Below, piece after piece: positions 1 through 4,729 of a stretch of DNA of 5,116 bases. Numbering within the stretch: position 1 is the first letter of the stretch; every line of letters begins with the position of its first letter. The DNA comes from Pseudomonadota bacterium (lineage in GTDB: Bacteria > Pseudomonadota > Gammaproteobacteria > Xanthomonadales > Xanthomonadaceae). The notes below the pieces were generated by a model. The model searched no databases. It saw only the letters and a program-made list of their open reading frames with translations, and was not told the origin of the DNA. The stretch spans positions 1 through 5,116 of the forward strand of contig JAFADB010000122.1 of the NCBI GenBank assembly GCA_023425225.1, read 5' to 3'. The position numbers were made by a program, and so were the translations under genes.

Positions 1-229
1 CGACATGGCTGAGCAGCAGGCCGGCGCCTTCCAGGTTGCGCAGCACCGGGTACAGCGCGCTCTGCTTGCCGCTCAGCACGCCCTCGCCCACCCGCTCCAG
101 GCGCTTGGCGATCAGGTAGCCGTACAGTGGCTCGCCGGCCTGCGCCAGCACCGCCAGCAGCGCCAGCGACACGGTGCCGGCGCTGAGCTCCTTCTGGAAC
201 TTGCGGAGCTGGCTGTCGGGTTCACTCAC
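1..229 (-). CDS. PadR-family transcriptional regulator, N-terminal part (runs off the left edge)
   Basis: Reading the minus strand from a GTG at 229-227 gives 76 codons, starting MSEPDSQLRKFQKELSAGTV, before the window ends. The segment carries the PadR winged-helix pattern: a conserved helix (SLALLAVLAQAGEPLYGYLI, residues about 21-40), then KQSALYPVLRNLEGAGLLL (about 55-73), where the recognition helix and the start of the wing lie. PadR proteins are usually cytoplasmic dimeric repressors whose C-terminal dimerisation helix follows this domain; that part is outside the window. GTG is chosen because GGGAG lies 6 nt upstream (236-240 on the plus strand) and no in-frame start with a better site is seen above it. 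It is divergent from the isomerase gene at 498 and shares a 268-nt intergenic region. PadR genes often precede the membrane-protein gene they regulate, but that side is not visible. Family call secure; ligand and targets unknown. Confidence 0.85.
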   Translation of the reverse strand, partial: MSEPDSQLRKFQKELSAGTVSLALLAVLAQAGEPLYGYLIAKRLERVGEGVLSGKQSALYPVLRNLEGAGLLLSHV

Positions 230-242
230 CTGCGTCTCCCAG

Positions 243-271
243 AAAAAAATCGTCGCGAAGCGAAACCGACG
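243..271 (-). terminator. Hairpin followed by T7 tract in the padR leader (attenuator-like)
   Basis: On the minus strand CGTCG (271-267) can pair with CGACG (255-251), or alternatively TCGC with GCGA around a 3-nt loop (253-263). The hairpin is followed by an A and seven T residues (250-243). The T run ends about 13 nt before the padR GTG start. In DNA this GC-rich a seven-T run after a hairpin resembles an intrinsic terminator or attenuator read in the padR direction. The stem is short (5 bp or 4 bp), so the call is weak, and no upstream minus-strand gene needs terminating here. Confidence 0.3.
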
Positions 272-272
272 T

Positions 273-297
273 CCCTCTCCCGCCCCGCGGGAGAGGG
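273..297. repeat. Perfect 11-bp inverted repeat, dispersed-repeat style
   Basis: CCCTCTCCCGC (273-283) and GCGGGAGAGGG (287-297) are exact reverse complements around a CCC loop. GC-rich units with a CCCTCTCCC...GGGAGAGGG core followed by GGGGTGAGG (the latter at 322-330 here) are familiar to me as multicopy intergenic sequences in xanthomonad genomes. That identity is from memory. The copy number in this genome cannot be seen from one window. It lies in the padR leader side of a divergent intergenic region, so it may also affect mRNA structure. Confidence 0.65.
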
Positions 298-301
298 GGG
301 A

Positions 302-320
302 CCATCGGCAGCGCCGATGG
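302..320. repeat. Perfect 8-bp inverted repeat
   Basis: CCATCGGC (302-309) and GCCGATGG (313-320) are exact reverse complements around an AGC loop. It lies 4 nt after the 11-bp inverted repeat and just before the GGGGTGAGG motif, so the two hairpins probably belong to one repeat unit spanning roughly 271-367. A CCTCAC at 362-367 is complementary to GTGAGG at 325-330 and could close that unit. Confidence 0.55.
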
Positions 321-371
321 CGGGGTGAGGAAAAGCCGCCAGCAATGCCGCCCTCCCCCCGCCTCACTACA

Positions 372-420
372 TTGCAGTCAACACTATTACGAACTTAGGT
401 ATACCGAATGTGCCGATAGT
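372..420 (+). promoter_or_regulatory. AT-rich promoter/operator candidate with GGTATACC dyad
   Basis: This is the only clearly AT-rich patch between padR and the isomerase gene. It holds the 8-bp palindrome GGTATACC (398-405) inside the near-dyad TTAGGTATACCGAA (395-408, 12 of 14 symmetric). Outer arms ACTAT (383-387) and ATAGT (416-420) are symmetric about the same centre, 401.5. A weak sigma-70 reading for the plus strand is TCAACA (378-383), a 16-nt spacer and TATACC (400-405), four of six matches each, which would start transcription near 412. A repressor bound at the dyad would cover that -10. PadR binding here is inference from position only. Confidence 0.35.
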
Positions 421-497
421 CACCCGCCCCGCCCGCCGCTGGCGCGGCCCGCTCCGCTTCGACGAGAATCGACCGCTTCCCCCTGCCCGGATCGCCG

Positions 498-1406
498 ATG
501 AAACCCCGCCTCGCCCTGCTGTCGCTGGCCCTCGCCTTCGTCCCACTGCTGGCCGGCGCCGCCACCGCCTACCGCAGTCCGCAGCAGATCCTCGAGGCCT
601 CACCGGCCAGCGACTGGCGCACCCTGGACCCGGCCAACACGCTCTACATGGAACTGGCCGGCGGCCGCGTGGTCATCGAGCTGGCGCCGGATTTCGCGCC
701 CGCGCACGCGGGCAACATCCGCACGCTGGCGCACGAGCACTTCTGGGACGGGCTGAGCATCTATCGCTCGCAGGACAACTTCGTGGTGCAGTTCGGCGAC
801 GCCGACGGCGAGGAACCGGGCAAGGCCAAGTCGCTGGGCAGCGCCAGGACCCACCTGCCGGCCGAATTCTCGCGCCCGATCGGCTCGCTGCCGTTCGAGC
901 GCCTGCCCGACAGCGACGGCTGGGCGCCGCAGGTCGGCTTCAGCGAAGGCTTCCCGGTCGGCCGCGACCCGGCCCGCGACCGCACCTGGCTGGCGCACTG
1001 CTACGGCGCGGTCGGTGCCGGCCGCAACAATGCCGACGACAGCAGCATCGGCGCCGAACTGTACGTGGTCATCGGCCAGTCGCCGCGCCAGCTGGACGAC
1101 AACATCACCGTGGTCGGACGCGTGGTGAAGGGCATGGAGCTGCTGAGCACGATCCCGCGCGGGCCCGAGCCGATGGGTTTCTACGAGGACCCGGCGCAGC
1201 GCACGCCGATCCGCGCCATCCGCCTGGCCAGCGACGTGCCCGAGGCCGAGCGCACGCCGCTGCAATTGCTGCGCACCGACAGCCGCACCTTCCGCGACGT
1301 GGTCGAGGCCCGGCGCAATCGCGTGGACGATTTCTACAGGCGCCCGGCCGGGCACATCGACCTGTGCAACGTGCCGCTGCCGGTGCGCGTGCCGCCGGCC
1401 GCCTGA
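498..1406 (+). CDS. Exported cyclophilin-type peptidyl-prolyl cis-trans isomerase
   Basis: The product has 302 residues. Residues 1-24 form a Sec-type signal peptide: basic MKPR, a hydrophobic stretch, and a likely cut near GAATA/YR, so the enzyme should act in the periplasm, isomerising Xaa-Pro bonds during folding. The cyclophilin domain spans about 45-245. IYRSQDNFVVQFGD (88-101) matches the family's FHR-x4-F-x2-Q-x-GD core, placing R90, F95 and Q98 at the spacing of human CypA R55, F60 and Q63. GAELYVVIG (186-194) and LDDNITVVGRVVKGME (199-214) match the later core strands. The position of CypA H126 is not His, which is common in bacterial members. A tail of about 57 residues follows the domain. 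The mature protein has two cysteines, C168 and C290. The Shine-Dalgarno is weak (GGA at 489-491). It is divergent from padR and convergent with the alcohol dehydrogenase gene. Family call secure; not assigned to ppiA by name because domain inserts and tail differ from the short E. coli enzyme. Confidence 0.9.
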   Translation: MKPRLALLSLALAFVPLLAGAATAYRSPQQILEASPASDWRTLDPANTLYMELAGGRVVIELAPDFAPAHAGNIRTLAHEHFWDGLSIYRSQDNFVVQFGDADGEEPGKAKSLGSARTHLPAEFSRPIGSLPFERLPDSDGWAPQVGFSEGFPVGRDPARDRTWLAHCYGAVGAGRNNADDSSIGAELYVVIGQSPRQLDDNITVVGRVVKGMELLSTIPRGPEPMGFYEDPAQRTPIRAIRLASDVPEAERTPLQLLRTDSRTFRDVVEARRNRVDDFYRRPAGHIDLCNVPLPVRVPPAA

Positions 1407-1414
1407 TGCCGTGC

Positions 1415-1437
1415 GGGAGCGGCGTTGCGCCGCTCCC
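1415..1437. terminator. Perfect 10-bp hairpin between convergent genes (bidirectional terminator or REP-like element)
   Basis: GGGAGCGGCG (1415-1424) and CGCCGCTCCC (1428-1437) are exact complements around a TTG loop. It lies 8 nt after the isomerase stop and 17 nt beyond the alcohol dehydrogenase stop (minus strand), occupying most of the 48-nt convergent gap. There is no T tract on either side, so a classical intrinsic terminator is not fully met. A role in 3'-end protection, or identity as a REP-like repeat, is equally plausible. Confidence 0.55.
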
Positions 1438-1454
1438 TCGAACCGGCTACTGCA

Positions 1455-2495
1455 TCACGCCGCCTGCAGGATCACCTTCATCGCCTTCTCGTGCGCGGCG
1501 TTGCCGAACACGGCATAGGCCTGTTCGATGTCGTCCAGCGCGAAGCGGTGGGTCACCAGCTGCTCCGGCTTCACCTTGCCGGAGGCCACGGTCTGCAGCA
1601 GCATCGGCGTGCTGTAGGTGCACACCAGCCCGGTCGCCAGGGTGATGTTGCGGATCCACAGCTTCTCCAGGCGCAGCTCCACCGGCTTGCCGTGCACGCC
1701 GACGTTGGCGATGCGCCCGCCCGGGGCGATGATCGACTGGCAGGTATCGAAGGTGGCCGGAATGCCCACCGCCTCCACCGCCACGTCCACGCCCTTGCCG
1801 CCGGTCAGCGCCATGATCGCTTCCACCGCGTCGCCGCTGCCGGCATCGACGAGGTCGGTGGCGCCGAAGCGGCGCGATACTTCCAGCCGCGCCGGATCGG
1901 TATCCACCATGATGATGCGCGAGGGCGAGTAGAACTGCGCCGTCAGCAGCACCGCCATGCCGATCGGGCCGGCGCCGACGATGGCCACCGTGTCGCCCGG
2001 CTGCACCTTGCCGGCCAGCACGCCGATCTCGAAGCCGGTGGGCAGGATGTCGCTGAGCATCACCAGCGCCTCCGGGTCCACCTCCGCCGGCGCCGGGTAC
2101 AGGCTGTTGTCGGCATGCGGAATGCGCACGTACTCGGCCTGGGTGCCGTCGATCATGTGGCCGAGGATCCAGCCGCCGTCTGTGCAATGCGCATACAGCT
2201 GCTTCTTGCAGTACTCGCAGCGCCCGCACGAGGTGATGCAGGAGATCAGCACGCGGTCGCCGACCTTGAAGTTGGACACCCCCTCGCCGACCTGCTCGAT
2301 CACGCCCACGCCCTCGTGGCCGAGGGTCAGCCCTTCCACCACCTCGGGCACGTCGCCCTTGAGGATGTGCAGGTCGGTGCCGCAGATGGTGGTATGGGTG
2401 ATGCGCACGATGGCATCGGTGGAGTGCTGCAGGGCCGGGGTTTCCTTCTCCGTCCATTCCTTCTTGCCGGGACCGCGGTAGACGAGCGCTTTCAT
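1455..2495 (-). CDS. Zinc-dependent medium-chain alcohol dehydrogenase (NAD-type, secondary-alcohol-dehydrogenase-like)
   Basis: The 346-residue product oxidises an alcohol or reduces an aldehyde or ketone with a nicotinamide cofactor in the cytoplasm; the substrate is not determined. The GroES-like domain has TTICGTDLHILKG with catalytic-zinc ligand C38, and GHE (H60, E61). The structural-zinc site is C90-x2-C93-x2-C96-x7-C104. D149 in MLSDILPTGFE sits where Thermoanaerobacter secondary alcohol dehydrogenase has its Asp zinc ligand (D150). The Rossmann loop is GAGPIG (174-179), and D198 ends the second beta strand, which favours NAD over NADP. The length is typical for the family. The ATG at 2495 is preceded by AGGAGG (2503-2508) with 7-nt spacing. 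The frame stays open to 3452 on the minus strand, but that extension only overlaps the exporter gene and is not the start. The 152-nt gap to the exporter gene contains an FNR-type site, so it likely has its own oxygen-regulated promoter. Confidence 0.93.
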   Translation of the reverse strand: MKALVYRGPGKKEWTEKETPALQHSTDAIVRITHTTICGTDLHILKGDVPEVVEGLTLGHEGVGVIEQVGEGVSNFKVGDRVLISCITSCGRCEYCKKQLYAHCTDGGWILGHMIDGTQAEYVRIPHADNSLYPAPAEVDPEALVMLSDILPTGFEIGVLAGKVQPGDTVAIVGAGPIGMAVLLTAQFYSPSRIIMVDTDPARLEVSRRFGATDLVDAGSGDAVEAIMALTGGKGVDVAVEAVGIPATFDTCQSIIAPGGRIANVGVHGKPVELRLEKLWIRNITLATGLVCTYSTPMLLQTVASGKVKPEQLVTHRFALDDIEQAYAVFGNAAHEKAMKVILQAA

Positions 2496-2502
2496 GGGAC
2501 AT

Positions 2503-2508
2503 CCTCCT
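2503..2508 (-). promoter_or_regulatory. Strong Shine-Dalgarno of the alcohol dehydrogenase
   Basis: AGGAGG on the minus strand, 7 nt before the ATG at 2495. It is the best ribosome binding site in the window and fixes the start of a reading frame that is open for another 957 nt upstream. Confidence 0.85.
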
Positions 2509-2524
2509 CTTTGTGGTCGATCCC

Positions 2525-2566
2525 ATATTGGCTCCGCCGCTCCGTGGCGTACTTGATCCGGATCAA
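2525..2566 (-). promoter_or_regulatory. FNR/Anr-type box and predicted class II promoter for the alcohol dehydrogenase
   Basis: TTGATCCGGATCAA (2553-2566) matches the FNR/Anr consensus TTGAT-N4-ATCAA in all ten defined positions. Its centre, 2559.5, is about 64 nt upstream of the ATG at 2495. The best -10-like hexamer on the minus strand is CAATAT (2530-2525), a weak match. It would start transcription near 2518, putting the box centre at -41.5, the class II activator position, with no recognisable -35 element and a leader of about 23 nt that contains the Shine-Dalgarno. On the other side the box faces only the 3' end of the exporter gene, so the alcohol dehydrogenase is the natural target. 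The site is seen; the regulator is inferred. Confidence 0.7.
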
Positions 2567-2584
2567 TCCCGGCCGGCATCCAAT

Positions 2585-2597
2585 CCGGACGGTCCGG
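2585..2597. repeat. Short palindrome CCGGAC-G-GTCCGG downstream of the exporter gene
   Basis: Exact 6-bp arms (2585-2590 and 2592-2597) around a single G, about 50 nt past the exporter stop. As RNA the loop is too tight for all six pairs, but a shortened hairpin could mark the exporter transcript end. There is no T tract. It could be chance in GC-rich DNA. Confidence 0.25.
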
Positions 2598-2647
2598 CAG
2601 CACCCCCGCGCGGCCGTCGGCGGGCGCCATCGGGCACGACAGGCGTG

Positions 2648-3529
2648 CTAGCGCCCGCGCTGGCTGAAGGCCACGCTGCCCAGGATCAGCACGGCGGCCA
2701 GCAGCATCGTCCAGGTCAGCGGTTCGCCCAGCAGCGCCCACGCCAGCAGCGCACCGAACACCGGTATCAGGTAGGTCACGGTGGAGGCGCGTGCCGGACC
2801 GATGCGCTGGATCAGCCGGTAATACACCAGGTAGGCCAGGCCGGTGCACAGCACGCCGAGCATCGCCGCGCTGGCCCAGGCATTGGCCGGCGGCATCACT
2901 GCCGGCCAGTGCAGCCAGGCCAGCGGCGCCAGCAGCAGCGCGCTGCTGCCGAGCGTCGCGGCGGCCGAGGCCGCCGGCGGCAGGTCGGCCATGTGCCGCT
3001 TCACCAGGTTGTAGCCGATGCCGTAGCACAGCGAGGCCAGCGTGCCTGCCGCCGCGGCCGGACCGACACTCAGCCCCGCCGACTTGCCGGTGGCCAGCAC
3101 CAGCACGCCGACAAAGCCGACCAGCAGCGCCAGCGAACGCCGCGTACCGATGCGCTCGCCGAAGAACAGGAACGCGATCAGCGCGGTGAACAGCACCGTC
3201 ATCGCGTTGCAGATGGCGCCGATCGCCGCCGGTGCGCGCTGCGCCGCCCAGGCGAACAGCAGGAACGGCAGCACCGAGTTCAGCACGCCGATGGCGGCCA
3301 GGCCGGGCCAGCGCCGGGCCGGGAAGTGCCGGCGCGCCATCCACAGGAACGGCAACAGCACCACCGCCCCCAGCGCCAGCCGCAGCTCCACCAGCGCGAA
3401 CGGCCCGAACGCCGGCGCGGCGATGCGCATGAACAGGAACGAGCTGCCCCACACCAGGCCGAGCCCGCCCAGTTCCAGCAGCATGCGCCAGTCGCGAGCG
3501 GGTACGGACAGGCCCGGAGCGGCGCTCAT
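2648..3529 (-). CDS. EamA/DMT-superfamily membrane transporter
   Basis: The 293-residue product is strongly hydrophobic, with about ten membrane helices (roughly 16-36, 42-64, 74-95, 103-123, 131-148, 158-176, 189-207, 218-238, 246-268 and 273-290). It shows the two tandem EamA repeats. The first has LVWGSSFLFMRIA near residue 25 and ends with TALIAFLFFGERIG (115-128). The second has CYGIGYNLVKRH (168-179) and ends with TYLIPVFGALLAWALLGEP (252-270). Proteins of this family are usually inner-membrane exporters of metabolites or amino acids; the substrate cannot be read here. The ATG at 3529 is chosen over 3568 and 3742 because GGAG lies 7 nt upstream of it, the length then matches the family, and the extra residues are not EamA-like. 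It is divergent from the LysR gene across 182 nt, a common arrangement for a LysR target. The alcohol dehydrogenase follows 152 nt downstream on the same strand but with its own signals. Confidence 0.9.
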   Translation of the reverse strand: MSAAPGLSVPARDWRMLLELGGLGLVWGSSFLFMRIAAPAFGPFALVELRLALGAVVLLPFLWMARRHFPARRWPGLAAIGVLNSVLPFLLFAWAAQRAPAAIGAICNAMTVLFTALIAFLFFGERIGTRRSLALLVGFVGVLVLATGKSAGLSVGPAAAAGTLASLCYGIGYNLVKRHMADLPPAASAAATLGSSALLLAPLAWLHWPAVMPPANAWASAAMLGVLCTGLAYLVYYRLIQRIGPARASTVTYLIPVFGALLAWALLGEPLTWTMLLAAVLILGSVAFSQRGR

Positions 3530-3711
3530 GCCGTCGCTCCAGCCGGGCCGGAGGGACGCGTCAGCCATGCGCAGGCGGTGCGCGGGCGGGGAGAAAGGTC
3601 GGACATTGCGGGAAGTCGTGGGCGAGGGAGACGGCGGCCAGCATCGGCGCCGCGCCGGGCCGCGACAAGCGCGTAGTATCGGGGCAAGCCACAAATCCTG
3701 CTCATGTCTCG
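3530..3711. promoter_or_regulatory. Divergent eamA-lysR intergenic region
   Basis: These 182 nt must hold both promoters and probably the LysR binding site. The segment 3674-3697 is the most AT-rich. It contains TAGTAT (3674-3679, plus strand, four of six -10 matches, about 33 nt before the lysR ATG) and, overlapping on the minus strand, GATACT (3680-3675, four of six). Neither has a convincing -35, as expected for activator-dependent or weak promoters. I could not single out one T-N11-A dyad over the background. Confidence 0.3.
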
Positions 3712-4704
3712 ATGCACCTGCGCCCGACCCTGCTGCCCGCACTGGGCGTGTTCGCCACCGCCGCGCGCCACCTGAACTTCGCCCGGGCCGCCGAGGAACT
3801 GCACCTGACCGCCAGCGCGGTCAGCCATCACATCCGCAAGCTCGAGGCCCAGCTCGGCGCACCGCTGTTCCAGCGCCATGCCCGCGGCGTGCTGCTGACC
3901 GCCGAGGGCCGGCGCCTGGCCGATGCCGCCACCGCCGCCATGGCCGATCTCGAAGCCGTCGCCACCTGCCTGTCGCCGGCCGCCCAGGGCACGCCGTTGC
4001 GCGTGTCCACGCTGCGTTCGCTGTCCTACTGCTGGCTGCTGCCGCGGCTGCCGCGCTTCCGCCGCGCCCATCCGCACGTGCGCCTGGACATCCAGACCGA
4101 CAGCGCGTTCTCGCGCTTCGACAGCGGCGGCCCGGAGCTGGGCATCCGCTACGGCCTGGGCCACTGGCCGGGACTGACCGCGCACCTGCTGATGCAGGAC
4201 GAGCTGTTCCCGGTGGCCTCGCCCGCGCTGCCGGAGGCGATCGCACTGCGCGATGCGGCCGGCATCGCCACGCTGCCGCTGCTGGACGACCTCTCCCCGC
4301 AGGGTTGGCCCGAGTGGTTCCGCGCCGCCGGGGTGCGCGGGCCGGTCCCGCCGCCGCAGATCACCTTCAACGACAGCACCGACGCGATGCGCGCGGCCGT
4401 CTATGGCATGGGCGCCGCGCTGGCGCGCACCCACATCGCCCAGCCGTACCTGCAGCGCCACGAGCTGGTACGCCTGCCCGGACCGGCGCTGAAGGCGCGC
4501 TACGCCTACTACATCGTGCATCCCTCGCACCGCATGCCCGGCCCGGCGGCGCAGTCGTTCATCGACTGGCTGCGCCGCGAGGCGGCCGACGAGCGCACCC
4601 CGATCCCGGCGCTGCCGGCCGAACTGCTCGGCCAGGCCGTGCCGTCCGCGGGTGGACGGCGACGGCGCCCGCGCGAGCCGGTGCCGGACACGCCGCAGGA
4701 CTGA
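3712..4704 (+). CDS. LysR-family transcriptional regulator, GcvA-like
   Basis: The product has 330 residues. The N-terminal winged helix-turn-helix is clear: LGVFATAARHLNFARAAEEL (11-30), then HLTASAVSHHIRKLEAQLGAPLFQRHARGVLLTAEGRRL (31-69). The periplasmic-binding-protein-like effector domain covers about 95-290 and has GcvA-group signatures: ELGIRYGLGHWPGL (142-155), LFPVASP (165-171) and DAMRAAVYGMGAAL (224-237). LysR proteins bind DNA as tetramers and respond to a small molecule; the ligand is unknown. The tail from about 292 is longer than usual and Pro/Arg-rich (GGRRRRPREP at 314-323). The ATG at 3712 gives the standard LysR N-terminus, though no clear Shine-Dalgarno precedes it. An out-of-frame ATG at 3704 lies 8 nt earlier. 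It is divergent from the EamA transporter, its likely target, and convergent with the flavin oxidoreductase gene. Confidence 0.92.
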   Translation: MHLRPTLLPALGVFATAARHLNFARAAEELHLTASAVSHHIRKLEAQLGAPLFQRHARGVLLTAEGRRLADAATAAMADLEAVATCLSPAAQGTPLRVSTLRSLSYCWLLPRLPRFRRAHPHVRLDIQTDSAFSRFDSGGPELGIRYGLGHWPGLTAHLLMQDELFPVASPALPEAIALRDAAGIATLPLLDDLSPQGWPEWFRAAGVRGPVPPPQITFNDSTDAMRAAVYGMGAALARTHIAQPYLQRHELVRLPGPALKARYAYYIVHPSHRMPGPAAQSFIDWLRREAADERTPIPALPAELLGQAVPSAGGRRRRPREPVPDTPQD

Positions 4705-4729
4705 AGCGCGCCCGGCCGCGGCGGCTTCA
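4702..4729. terminator. Bidirectional hairpin containing both convergent stop codons
   Basis: TGAAGC (4702-4707) pairs with GCTTCA (4724-4729), and inside it CGCC (4709-4712) pairs with GGCG (4720-4723), leaving G4708 bulged and a 7-nt loop (4713-4719). The first TGA is the lysR stop and the last TCA is the complement of the oxidoreductase stop, so a 10-bp stem spans the whole 22-nt gap and both stops. No T tract follows on either strand. It is either a compact shared terminator or structure that separates the two transcripts. Confidence 0.45.

Noticed and set aside
410..1645. 411-codon plus-strand ORF overlapping the isomerase gene
   Set aside because: Arg/Pro/Gly/Ala-rich product in the wrong frame for the cyclophilin gene. 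It is a GC-rich shadow with no recognisable domain.
2558..2588. CCGGAT...ATCCGG inverted pair flanking the FNR box region
   Set aside because: The 6-bp arms overlap the FNR site and the inner bases do not share its centre. Likely incidental in CCGG-rich DNA.
1425..2651. 408-codon plus-strand ORF antisense to the alcohol dehydrogenase
   Set aside because: His/Gln/Arg/Ala-rich translation typical of the antisense of a GC-rich gene. The opposite strand encodes a complete, motif-bearing dehydrogenase.
1455..3452. 665-codon minus-strand frame that could suggest a fusion protein
   Set aside because: Only the last 346 residues are protein-like. The first 319 are the wrong frame of the transporter gene, and a strong Shine-Dalgarno marks the internal ATG at 2495.
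2513..3676. 387-codon plus-strand ORF antisense to the transporter
   Set aside because: Extremely Arg/Gln/His-rich shadow of a membrane-protein gene, with no support.
3530..3742. Longer N-terminus for the transporter from ATG 3568 or 3742
   Set aside because: No ribosome binding site at 3568. The 3742 start overlaps the lysR gene, and the extra residues are Arg/Pro-rich and unlike EamA proteins.
3704..3775. 23-codon Cys-rich mini-ORF (ATG at 3704) overlapping the lysR start out of frame
   Set aside because: No Shine-Dalgarno, and the composition follows the GC-rich lysR frame. It could in principle be a regulatory upstream ORF, but nothing beyond position supports it.
3526..4530. 334-codon minus-strand ORF antisense to lysR
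   Set aside because: Low-complexity Arg/Gln/Gly/Ala composition with no domain. The plus strand encodes a clear LysR protein.
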